This document shows positions 16,654-23,769 of a stretch of DNA of 33,615 nucleotides, piece after piece; position 1 is the stretch's first letter, and each line of letters starts with the position of its first letter. The DNA comes from Clostridia bacterium (GTDB lineage Bacteria > Bacillota > Clostridia > Oscillospirales > QAMX01), in NCBI GenBank assembly GCA_017441705.1, contig JAFRWU010000048.1:1-33615 (forward strand), given 5' to 3'. The translations under genes and the position numbers were made by a program. Below the pieces are notes generated by a model, which was not told the origin of the DNA, ran no database searches, and saw only the letters and a program-made list of their open reading frames with translations.

Positions 16654-17763
16654 ATGAAAAAAGCATTGATTGCCATGAGCGGCGGCGTAGACAGCAGCGT
16701 CGCCGCCCTCCTTGTCAAGGAATCCGGGATCGAGGCGGTGGGATGCACCATGCGCCTTTACGATGCGGAAGAGATCGCCGGCCTTCCGGAGCCCGGCGCG
16801 CGGACCTGCTGTTCCCTGGAGGATACCGAGGACGCGGGCGCGGTGGCGCGGCGACTGGGGATCCCTTATCACGTATTCAATTTCAAGTCGGAATTCCGGG
16901 AAAAGGTGATGGTGCCCTTTGCCCGCGCCTATCTTTCCGGGAGCACGCCGAATCCCTGCATCGAATGCAACCGGCATCTGAAATTTGCGAAGCTTCTGGA
17001 ACGGGCGGAGATCCTGGGATGCGGCTGTGTCGTCACCGGGCATTATGCCCGGATCGATGAAAAGGACGGCAGGATGCGCCTGCTGAAGGCGAAGGAGCCG
17101 GAAAAGGATCAGAGCTACGTGCTCTATCAGATGGATCAGTACGCCCTGCGGCATACGCTTTTCCCGCTCGGAGAGCTTTCCAAGGAGGAGACGCGCCGGA
17201 TCGCCGAAGAGCACGGCTTCCTGAACGCGCGCAAGCCGGACAGCCAGGATATCTGTTTCGTCCCGGACGGCGATTACGCCCGCGTGGTGGAGGCCCTTTC
17301 GGGCGTCCGGTCGGAGCCGGGGGATTTCGTCCTTGCCGACGGTACGAAGCTCGGGCGGCACAAGGGCGTGATCCATTATACCGTAGGCCAGCGGCGCGGA
17401 CTCGGGATCGCGGGCCCTGCGCCTTACTACGTGATCCGGATCGATCCCGCGGAGAACCGGGTGGTACTCGGCTTCCGGGAGGAGCTGTATTCCTCCGAGG
17501 CGCGGCTTGCCGGGGTCAACTGGATCGCGGGAAACGCGCCGGGCGGCCCGTGCCGCTGCGGCGTGCGCATCCGTTATCATCACCCGGAGGAGCCCGCCAC
17601 GGTATTCCCGGGGGAGGGGGACACGGCGCGCGTCGTGTTCGACGAGCCGCAGAGAGCGGTGACGCCCGGCCAGGCGGCGGTATTCTACGAGGGAGAAGAA
17701 GTCCTCGGAGGCGGCGTGATCCTGCCTCCCGGCGGCGAAGGAACAGGAGGAGACCGGATATGA
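16654..17763 (+). CDS. mnmA: tRNA-specific 2-thiouridylase MnmA
   Basis: Adds sulfur to U34 of tRNA-Lys/Glu/Gln using ATP and persulfide from the desulfurase; 369 residues, cytoplasmic. The PP-loop SGGVDSS lies at 9-15; Cys102 in NPCIECN and Cys201 in DICFVPDG match the two catalytic cysteines of the family; the C-terminal beta domain follows (HYTVGQRRGLGI, then strands). Placement directly after iscS and iscU ties it to their sulfur supply. It starts 4 bases after the iscU stop and ends with an ATGA overlap with the Rrf2 gene, indicating translational coupling. Confidence 0.95.
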   Translation: MKKALIAMSGGVDSSVAALLVKESGIEAVGCTMRLYDAEEIAGLPEPGARTCCSLEDTEDAGAVARRLGIPYHVFNFKSEFREKVMVPFARAYLSGSTPNPCIECNRHLKFAKLLERAEILGCGCVVTGHYARIDEKDGRMRLLKAKEPEKDQSYVLYQMDQYALRHTLFPLGELSKEETRRIAEEHGFLNARKPDSQDICFVPDGDYARVVEALSGVRSEPGDFVLADGTKLGRHKGVIHYTVGQRRGLGIAGPAPYYVIRIDPAENRVVLGFREELYSSEARLAGVNWIAGNAPGGPCRCGVRIRYHHPEEPATVFPGEGDTARVVFDEPQRAVTPGQAAVFYEGEEVLGGGVILPPGGEGTGGDRI

Positions 17764-18161
17764 TGGTATCCACCCGGGGCAAATACGCTCTGCAATTCAT
17801 GATCGATCTGGCGGAAAACGGAAAAGACGGCTGCGTTCCCCTGAAGGAGATCGCCGAAAGGCAGCAGATCTCGGTGAAGTATCTGGAACGGATCCTGCCG
17901 GTCCTGGTGAAAAGCGATCTGATCCGTGGCATCCAGGGCAAGGAGGGCGGCTATAGGCTGACCCGCGAACCCGCCGCGTACAGAGTGGGAGAGATCCTAC
18001 GCCTGACCGAAGGGGACCTTGCGCCCGTCAGCTGTCTCGAACAGGGCGCGCCGCCCTGCGCCAAAACGGCGGAATGCCGCACAAGGCCTCTCTGGAACGG
18101 ACTGAACGCCGTGATCAACGAGTATCTGGACAAGGTCACGATCGCCGATCTGATGCAGTAA
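17760..18161 (+). CDS. iscR: Rrf2-family regulator, IscR-like
   Basis: Transcriptional regulator of 133 residues, probably sensing Fe-S cluster status. The N-terminus STRGKYALQFMIDLA and helix-turn-helix EIAERQQISVKYLERIL (about 30-46) followed by the wing GKEGGYRL are diagnostic of Rrf2. Cys92, Cys100 and Cys106 (C-x7-C-x5-C) correspond in place to the three cluster-ligating cysteines of IscR (C-x5-C-x5-C in E. coli). The symbol is by similarity; a CymR-type role is less likely because CymR lacks these cysteines. AGGAGG lies 9 bases before the first of two Met codons; the start overlaps the mnmA stop. It is last in the operon, not first as usual. Confidence 0.88.
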   Translation: MMVSTRGKYALQFMIDLAENGKDGCVPLKEIAERQQISVKYLERILPVLVKSDLIRGIQGKEGGYRLTREPAAYRVGEILRLTEGDLAPVSCLEQGAPPCAKTAECRTRPLWNGLNAVINEYLDKVTIADLMQ

Positions 18162-18190
18162 GGCGATCCGGATGCGTTTCCCGGCATGTG

Positions 18191-18224
18191 AAAAGCCGGC
18201 GGATTTCCGCCGGCTTTTTCTTTT
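18191..18224 (+). terminator. Terminator of iron-sulfur operon
   Basis: Hairpin AAAAGCCGGCGG (18191-18202), loop ATTT, CCGCCGGCTTTT (18207-18218), with T-rich run after. Confidence 0.9.
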
Positions 18225-18236
18225 TGGGGAAAGGGA

Positions 18237-18842
18237 TCAATCCTCCAGCTCGATGCTTCCGCCCGACTCCAGAGTCTCGCCGTTCAAAAGCAGGAGCTTT
18301 TCGGCAAGCAGCCGGCAGAATCCGCCGGTCAGAGCCGAAGCGAAGATCAGCTCCTCCGTGTTCTCTGCGGTCAGCTCGGTCTTTTCCTCGTGATCCAGAA
18401 CGGACGCGGCGAAGAGCTTGACCTGCTCGCAGAAATACCGGGCGATGATGCGGTGCCATCTCCGGTAGGCGTCGTAGTAGGCGCGGAGCTCGTCTGCGGA
18501 GAGCTCCGCCGGGATCATGGTCTGAAGGGTCGCGATGCTCAGACTTTGCTTCAGGGTGCAGATGATGATCAGATAGACGATATGGATGCGGTAATACTTC
18601 TTTTTGACCGGCTCCGGCATGACCCTTTTGCGGACATAGTTGTTGATGGTGGCGGGCGTGATGAACTGCTCCTCCTTCAATTCGGGGGGCAGATAATCCA
18701 GGTATTCCTTCAAAAGCGCCGTCACCTGTTCCATATACAGCCCGAAATCGGGGATATCCTCCCATGCGGGCAGCTTGTAATGATCCATATACCGTTCCCA
18801 GCGCCGCAGTTTTCCCGCAACCAGTTCCTTGTCATAGCCCAT
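18237..18842 (-). CDS. DUF1836 protein, possible MerR-like DNA-binding regulator
   Basis: 201-residue protein of the DUF1836 family. Typical motifs are LPAWEDIPDFGLYMEQV and TPATINNYVRKR, then PVKKKYYRIHIVYLIIICTL, which read like a winged-helix MerR-type fold followed by a helical hydrophobic core, so it may be a transcription factor (inference; the family is uncharacterised). The start at 18842 is chosen because GGAGGAGG lies upstream and the promoter -10 box at 18874-18879 excludes the earlier start codons. It is divergent from the FakA-C / GT8 / acyltransferase operon, about 25 bases between the two -35 boxes, so it may control that operon. Confidence 0.78.
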   Translation of the reverse strand: MGYDKELVAGKLRRWERYMDHYKLPAWEDIPDFGLYMEQVTALLKEYLDYLPPELKEEQFITPATINNYVRKRVMPEPVKKKYYRIHIVYLIIICTLKQSLSIATLQTMIPAELSADELRAYYDAYRRWHRIIARYFCEQVKLFAASVLDHEEKTELTAENTEELIFASALTGGFCRLLAEKLLLLNGETLESGGSIELED

Positions 18843-18873
18843 ATCGTCCGCCTCCTCCGGCATTCTTTTTCTC

Positions 18874-18902
18874 ATTGTAGCAAAAATGATCCGGAAAATC
18901 AA
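18874..18902 (-). promoter_or_regulatory. Promoter of DUF1836 gene
   Basis: Minus strand TTGATT (18902-18897), 17-base spacer, TACAAT (18879-18874). Confidence 0.7.
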
Positions 18903-18923
18903 GAAGAAATTTCCGGGAAAGAC

Positions 18924-18952
18924 TTGACATAATACAAAAAATCTGATATTCT
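18924..18952 (+). promoter_or_regulatory. Promoter of envelope-lipid operon
   Basis: TTGACA (18924-18929), 17-base spacer, TATTCT (18947-18952), in an AT-rich patch. Confidence 0.8.
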
Positions 18953-19025
18953 AATCGCAAAGACAAGATGATAAATATCTGCCGGCGATCTGATCGCCGG
19001 ATCGGGTCGAGAACGGGAGGCAGCC

Positions 19026-19283
19026 ATGGAGAAATCCGGATATCGTTACGATACGCAGCTTCTGATCGAAGGGCATGATCTGGACGAGGACGCCGTCGGC
19101 GCGTATTTCCGCGCACATTTTGAAGGCGACTGTCTTCTGGCGGTGGGGGACGAGGACCTGATCAAGATCCATTTTCATACCGACGAGCCGTGGAAGGTAT
19201 TGGAATACTGCGCTTCCCTCGGCGAAATCTTCGATATCGTCGTGGAGGATATGGATCGTCAGGCAAGAGGGCTGAAAGGCTGA
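19026..19283 (+). CDS. Free-standing FakA C-terminal-like domain protein
   Basis: 85-residue protein resembling only the C-terminal domain of the fatty acid kinase FakA (DhaK-like, older name 'kinase to dihydroxyacetone kinase'). The motif GDCLLAVGDEDLIKIHFHTDEPWKVLEYCASLGEI shows the family signature of V-G-D-D then K-I-H-H-T-D-P-x-V-L-E-Y. It lacks the DhaL-type ATP-binding domain, so it cannot be a kinase alone; it could bind a FakB-like fatty-acid carrier or act as a regulatory subunit (inference). GGGAGG precedes the ATG by 5 bases. First of a four-gene run with GT8 and two acyltransferases. Confidence 0.75.
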   Translation: MEKSGYRYDTQLLIEGHDLDEDAVGAYFRAHFEGDCLLAVGDEDLIKIHFHTDEPWKVLEYCASLGEIFDIVVEDMDRQARGLKG

Positions 19284-19310
19284 AAATCACACGGGAAAGA
19301 GGGCGACGGC

Positions 19311-20252
19311 ATGAAAGGCAGAGAAACGATCCCGGTTTTCTTTTCGACGGACGACCGTTACGCGCCGTATCTCGCGGTGGCGATCGCGTCGCTTGCGAAA
19401 AACGCCTCAAAGGAGTTTGATTACAGACTTCACGTACTGAACTGCGGGCTTGCCAAAAGGAACCGGAACCGGCTCCTCGCGCTTGCGGGCGGGAATATCG
19501 CTCTGGAATTTGCGGACGTGAGGGATTATCTGATCCGGATGGGGGGAAGGCTCCATCTGCGCGATTATTACACCGCGGCGACCTATTACCGCTTTTTCAT
19601 CCCCGATCTTTTCCCGGCGTATGAAAAGGGGATCTATCTGGACTGCGACGTGGCGATCAACGGCGATATCGCGGAGCTTTACGGGACCGATCTCGGCGAA
19701 AATCTCCTCGGCGCGGTCACCGAAGAGGTCATGACCGACATCCCGACCTACGGCCGCTACGCGCGGACGGTTCTGGGCCTTCGCCCGTCGGAGTATTTCA
19801 ACGCCGGCGTGCTCCTGATGAATCTGGGGAAAATGCGCAGGACCGGTCTTCTGGACCGCTTCTCCGCGCTTTTGGACCGGCGCCGTTTCCCCGTGGCGCA
19901 GGACCAGGACTATCTGAATCTCCTGGCCGCGGGCAGCGTCACCTATCTGGATGCGGGATGGAACCGGACGCCCTTCCCGTATGCGCCTTCGGAGGAGCCG
20001 AAGCTTGCGCACTACAAGATGAATTTCAAGCCGTGGCATTACCGCGGCGTTTCCTATGAAGACTGCTTCTGGCGTTATGCGGAGGCGACGCCCTATTACC
20101 GGGAGCTTCTGGCGGAAAGGGAAGCCTACTCCGCCTTCGACGCGGCGCGGGACGATCTGCAGAACGCAAGGCTCCTCCGTCTCGCCGAGGAGGAGACCGA
20201 AAAGGCCGAAACCCTCGCGGCGGAGGAATACCGCCCGGCGGTCTACGCGTAA
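19311..20252 (+). CDS. Glycosyltransferase family 8
   Basis: 313-residue cytoplasmic or membrane-associated glycosyltransferase using a UDP-sugar. It starts IPVFFSTDDRYAPYL (a GT8 N-terminus), has TAATYYRFFIPDLFP near 88 and the metal-binding DxD as Asp111-Cys-Asp113 in YLDCDVAING, then FNAGVLLMNL and the late HYKMNFKPWHY that contacts the donor phosphate. The C-terminus is a charged Ala/Glu-rich helix. Acceptor unknown: cell-wall polymer or glycolipid are possible. It starts 27 bases after the FakA-C-like gene and 12 bases separate it from the next gene, so it is operonic. Confidence 0.87.
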   Translation: MKGRETIPVFFSTDDRYAPYLAVAIASLAKNASKEFDYRLHVLNCGLAKRNRNRLLALAGGNIALEFADVRDYLIRMGGRLHLRDYYTAATYYRFFIPDLFPAYEKGIYLDCDVAINGDIAELYGTDLGENLLGAVTEEVMTDIPTYGRYARTVLGLRPSEYFNAGVLLMNLGKMRRTGLLDRFSALLDRRRFPVAQDQDYLNLLAAGSVTYLDAGWNRTPFPYAPSEEPKLAHYKMNFKPWHYRGVSYEDCFWRYAEATPYYRELLAEREAYSAFDAARDDLQNARLLRLAEEETEKAETLAAEEYRPAVYA

Positions 20253-20264
20253 AGGAGAAACCTC

Positions 20265-21101
20265 ATGGAAAAATCAAAGGACCGTCTGGCGATCCTCGAT
20301 AAGATCGCGGAATACGAAAAGCGCGGCTGGTTCGACAAGGACGTGGAAAACGATCCGCCGACAAGACCTCTCAGGCCGGGAGAATGCGATTATCTGGCGG
20401 AAAAGCCCTCCACGCGGATCCTCACCGGGATCTCGAACCGTATCGCCAAGCGCCATTTCGACAGGAAGATCCGGGAAGGCGAGCTGATCATCAAGCGGAT
20501 CCGCGGGATCGACAATTATCTCGCGATCCGGGACCGCGGCGCGATGATCACCTGCAATCATTTCAATCCCTACGACAATTACGCGATCTTCAAGGCCATC
20601 GAGCCGTATCTCGGCAAACGCCGTCTCTATAAAGTAATCCGGGAGGGGAACTACACTTCCTTCCCCGGGCTTTACGGCGTTTTTTTCCGGCACTGCAACA
20701 CGCTGCCTCTGGCGGCTTCGGTCCCCGTGATGAAGGAATTCCTGAACGCCGTTTCGGTGCTTTTGAAGCGCGGGGAGAAGATCCTGATCTATCCGGAGCA
20801 GGGCATGTGGTGGAATTACCGGAAGCCGCGGCCTCTGAAGCCGGGCGCTTTCCGCTTCGCGGCCTCCGCCGGCGCTCCGGTCCTTCCGGTGTTCATCACC
20901 ATGGAGGATTCCGACAAAACCGGCGCCGACGGCTTCCCGATCCAGGCGTACACTCTGCATTTTCTGCCAGCGATCTGGCCGGACGGGGACCTCCCGGTCC
21001 GCCGGGCGGCGGAGAAAATGGCAGCGGAGAATTACCGGATGTGGAAAGAGGTCTATGAAAGGACCTACGGTATGCCGCTCACCTACGGCGGGGAGAACTG
21101 A
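20265..21101 (+). CDS. PlsC-type acyltransferase 1
   Basis: 278-residue lysophospholipid or glycerol-phosphate acyltransferase-like protein. Motif I is NHFNPYDN with the HX4D pair His99 and Asp104; motif III is IYPEQGMWW near residue 172, where Gly follows Glu-Gln. There is no obvious transmembrane helix, so it is probably a peripheral membrane enzyme. The acyl acceptor cannot be inferred: phospholipid or a glycolipid built by the adjacent GT8. AGGAG is 7 bases before the ATG. It is followed after 2 bases by the CrtO-like gene. Confidence 0.8.
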   Translation: MEKSKDRLAILDKIAEYEKRGWFDKDVENDPPTRPLRPGECDYLAEKPSTRILTGISNRIAKRHFDRKIREGELIIKRIRGIDNYLAIRDRGAMITCNHFNPYDNYAIFKAIEPYLGKRRLYKVIREGNYTSFPGLYGVFFRHCNTLPLAASVPVMKEFLNAVSVLLKRGEKILIYPEQGMWWNYRKPRPLKPGAFRFAASAGAPVLPVFITMEDSDKTGADGFPIQAYTLHFLPAIWPDGDLPVRRAAEKMAAENYRMWKEVYERTYGMPLTYGGEN

Positions 21102-21103
21102 AG

Positions 21104-21673
21104 ATGCTGTTTTACGGGATTGTGATCCTCGGATCCGATATTCTGATCCTGCTTCTGAACTGGCTCCTCCGGGGCGGCGGACTTCCCGAACTCGGCAAAG
21201 CCGCGCTTGCCGTCTTCGGGGGGACGGTCCTGGTGATCGCGATAGACGGCCTCTTCGCTTTTTTGATCCGGAGACTGCCGGAAAAGTGGTTCGCGCCCGG
21301 CGCGCGCCTTTTCCGCGTGGGGAAAAAGGAGCGGGATCTCCTCGGGAAGCTCGGCGTCAAGCGATGGAAGCATCTGGTGCCGGAGCTCGGCTTTCTCTCC
21401 GGATTCCCGAAGGACAGGATCGGCGGCACCCGGGACGGAGCGCATATCGCGAGATTCCTTCTGGAGTCGAATTACGGGGTGGCGATCCATCTGGAAAACG
21501 CGCTGTGCGGCCTGTTCCTTCCGGCCTTTCCCTTCCTGCGGCGCTTTGCCGTCTGGTTCCCGATCTTTTTCGTGAACCTCTTTCTGAGCTTTCTCCCGGC
21601 GATGATCCTGCGGTACAACACGCCGCCGCTCCGGCGTCTCTACAAGAGAAACGGCGGGAAGGTCGACGAATAA
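21104..21673 (+). CDS. Integral membrane protein, CrtO-like acyltransferase
   Basis: 189-residue membrane protein with hydrophobic segments at about 2-22, 32-54 and 144-168. The soluble loop has WKHLVPELGFLSGFPKDRI, which resembles the KW-x-LPE-G motif of the glycosyl-4,4'-diaponeurosporenoate acyltransferase (CrtO) family. No carotenoid genes are in the window, so the label refers to the fold and not the staphyloxanthin pathway. It is cotranscribed with the PlsC-like gene upstream (2 bases apart) and closes the operon at a terminator whose hairpin overlaps the convergent GNAT end. Confidence 0.62.
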   Translation: MLFYGIVILGSDILILLLNWLLRGGGLPELGKAALAVFGGTVLVIAIDGLFAFLIRRLPEKWFAPGARLFRVGKKERDLLGKLGVKRWKHLVPELGFLSGFPKDRIGGTRDGAHIARFLLESNYGVAIHLENALCGLFLPAFPFLRRFAVWFPIFFVNLFLSFLPAMILRYNTPPLRRLYKRNGGKVDE

Positions 21674-21709
21674 AAAAAGCTTCGCGCGTTCATTCGCGCG
21701 AGGCTTTTT
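21674..21709. terminator. Terminator overlapping convergent GNAT end
   Basis: Hairpin AAAAAGCTTCGCGCG (21674-21688) with complementary arm about 21693-21709 and a T-run after. On the minus strand the same bases encode the last residues and stop of the GNAT gene. Confidence 0.8.
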
Positions 21710-22328
21710 GCTTTTTTTCCCGCAGCACGTGCCACAGAGCCTTTTCCCGGAACCCGGCGCTTTCGTAGAGCAGGGAAGGCCGGAAAACGCTGTTCTCCCG
21801 TCCGGAGACCGTGACGAAGGAAGCTCTTCCCGAAAAGCGCCCGAGCAGGATCAGAACGACTGCCTTTCCCAGCCCGCGCCGCCTGAAAGCGGGAGAGACC
21901 TGGATCCATTCCAGGCTCCCCTCCCGGATCCCGGGGTCGAGGACGGCGATACCGGAGGCGGCGGGCTCGCCGCTTCCCGCAGGACAGAGCGCGACCCAGA
22001 ACGCAGGATCGTAAAGCGGCGGCCGGGAGATTTCGGAAAGCGCCGCTTCGGCGTCTTTCATGCCGTAACAGAGCGCGATATGGCGCCGGAAGGCTTCCGG
22101 AGGAAGCAGACGGAGCTCAAAGCCCGGCGGGATCACGGGGGAGTCGAGGTTTTCCATCCGGTGGATCAGCCGGAAATAGATCTCGTCCTCCCATCCCGGA
22201 TATTCGTCTGCGCGAAAAAGCCGGTCGGGTACGACGCGGATCCCCTCCGGGAGAACGAGGCTGCGGCTTTTCCGGTATGAAAGGGAGGAGGCGCGGGTCG
22301 GGGAGGCGAGATATTCTTCTTTCGTCAT
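21690..22328 (-). CDS. GNAT-family acetyltransferase
   Basis: 212-residue N-acetyltransferase of the GNAT superfamily, cytoplasmic. Motif A reads IQVSPAFRRRGLGKAVV near residue 138, supplying the acetyl-CoA pyrophosphate loop (R-x-x-G-x-G); a following SLLYESAGF pattern matches motif B. The acceptor is not predictable. It starts 1 base after the upstream PlsC/zinc-ribbon gene stop with no clear Shine-Dalgarno, so it is probably expressed by coupling from that gene. Confidence 0.75.
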   Translation of the reverse strand: MTKEEYLASPTRASSLSYRKSRSLVLPEGIRVVPDRLFRADEYPGWEDEIYFRLIHRMENLDSPVIPPGFELRLLPPEAFRRHIALCYGMKDAEAALSEISRPPLYDPAFWVALCPAGSGEPAASGIAVLDPGIREGSLEWIQVSPAFRRRGLGKAVVLILLGRFSGRASFVTVSGRENSVFRPSLLYESAGFREKALWHVLREKKQKASRE

Positions 22329-22329
22329 A

Positions 22330-23589
22330 TCATTCCGCGGTTTCGGAGGGCGGGCCGTTTTTGCCCGGATGCAGGTGAGCGTAAAGCTCCTCCGTGGCCA
22401 GGGCGAATTTGGTCACGGCGAAATCGCGGCCCTTCGGGTAGATATAGAAGGTGTCGTTCAGAGTGTTCAGATCCACGCAGTCCCCGTATTTCCCGAGATA
22501 TTCGTATTCGATGTGGCAGGAATAGAGGGTTTCGGCGGGAAATCTGACGGTAAACGGTTCTCCGCGGTCGTTTCCGGTCAGGGTAAAGCCGGTCATGTCG
22601 TGGGTCAGGGTCCCGTCTCCCATATCGATATATCCCTTCGCGTTCGGCAGGGCGTCGATCCGCACCGGACCGGAGAAACGGTAGGTCCCTTCCTCCACCT
22701 CCCGGCGCACGTTCCCGCGTTCCCATTCGTACCAGTCGGGGACGTGGGGAAACTCGGTTTCACCCTCCGCGGCGGAAAGGACGCCGTATTCGTCCATCCG
22801 CCAACGATTGCCGCAGCTTTCGCAGAAAAGCTCGGTCCCGGCGGAGTTCATGCGGTATTCGGTCCCGCAGTGCGGGCACTGATAGAGGACCTTGTGGAGT
22901 CCCTCGGCCCGTTTGGGATAGTCGATCCGCTTGCCGTTTTCCTTCTGCCAGGCCCAGTCGTCGTACCGGAACGCCTTTTCGATGGCGGCGGTGACCTCCT
23001 CGTGGGTGTGCTCCTCCAGCTCCCCGGCGGTGAACAGGCAGGTCATTTCGGCCTCGGTGCCCTTCACGTGATGATCGGGCAGGTTCCAGAAGGGAGAATT
23101 CACGTGGTGCCCGTGGCAGATCAGGGTCACCACCGGGATCTTCAGAAGCTTGCACAGCTTTCCGAGCGAAGCGGGCAGCACCGCCGTCGTGCCGCAGAGC
23201 GAGTAGCGCGCCTCGGGATAGATCACCGGGATGTCGCCGCGCTTCGCCACCCGCATCAGTTGACGGATCAGGACGGTGTCGCGGGTGAATTTCCTCTTGC
23301 AGATGCATCCGATCAGCCGCAGGAGCCACTCGCGCTTCAAAAAACCGTCGATAGCCACCACGAAATTGGCGCAGTGAGGGAAGGTGGCCTTCAGCGCCAC
23401 CGAAAAATCCATGAAGGCGTTGTGGTTGCAAAGCAGAAGATAGGGCGGCTTGATCCCCTCCATGCGAATCTTCGTCAGTTTGTTGTGATGCGAAACGAGG
23501 GTGGGAACGACCAGAAGGCGCATCAGAAGGCGCAGATGCTGCCGCATGGGCGGCTTTTTCATATCGAAGCGTTTGACGTCTGAAAGCAT
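22330..23589 (-). CDS. PlsC-type acyltransferase 2 fused to zinc ribbon
   Basis: 419-residue fusion. Residues about 1-230 form a PlsC-type acyltransferase: NHNAFMD with His56 and Asp61 (HX4D), and IYPEARYS near 124. Residues 239-260 hold CPHC and CESC, a four-Cys zinc ribbon, followed by about 160 residues of strand-rich sequence of unknown fold. The ATG at 23589 is preferred, with GGGAG upstream, over a TTG 18 bases earlier. The promoter at 23630-23658 is near consensus. The zinc ribbon is unexpected for a lipid acyltransferase and may be for protein or RNA contact (inference). Confidence 0.8.
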   Translation of the reverse strand: MLSDVKRFDMKKPPMRQHLRLLMRLLVVPTLVSHHNKLTKIRMEGIKPPYLLLCNHNAFMDFSVALKATFPHCANFVVAIDGFLKREWLLRLIGCICKRKFTRDTVLIRQLMRVAKRGDIPVIYPEARYSLCGTTAVLPASLGKLCKLLKIPVVTLICHGHHVNSPFWNLPDHHVKGTEAEMTCLFTAGELEEHTHEEVTAAIEKAFRYDDWAWQKENGKRIDYPKRAEGLHKVLYQCPHCGTEYRMNSAGTELFCESCGNRWRMDEYGVLSAAEGETEFPHVPDWYEWERGNVRREVEEGTYRFSGPVRIDALPNAKGYIDMGDGTLTHDMTGFTLTGNDRGEPFTVRFPAETLYSCHIEYEYLGKYGDCVDLNTLNDTFYIYPKGRDFAVTKFALATEELYAHLHPGKNGPPSETAE

Positions 23590-23629
23590 GGCTTTTCTCC
23601 CGAGCAAGAATTGTGTGGCTTTTTGTCAT

Positions 23630-23658
23630 ATTATAAAGTAAAGCGGGGCGCTTGACAA
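23630..23658 (-). promoter_or_regulatory. Promoter of PlsC2-GNAT unit
   Basis: Minus strand TTGTCA (23658-23653), 17-base spacer, TATAAT (23635-23630). Confidence 0.8.
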
Positions 23659-23700
23659 GGGAAAAATCGAAAAAAGTCCATAGAAACGGGAATCGGGAGA

Positions 23701-23735
23701 GAAAAAAGAGCAGACCGCGCATCCGCGGTCTGCTC
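23701..23735 (-). terminator. Terminator of Gfo/Idh gene
   Basis: Minus-strand hairpin GAGCAGACCGCG with its complement (23724-23735 and 23708-23719), loop of 4, followed by TTTTTT (complement of 23702-23707). Confidence 0.9.
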
Positions 23736-23769
23736 GCCGGTCCCGTCGCCGTTTTTCGCTCTGCCGCCC

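Noticed and set aside
21104-21673. Carotenoid glycosyl acyltransferase pathway
   Set aside because: Only one CrtO-like protein is present and no phytoene or diaponeurosporene genes, so the pathway is not supported.
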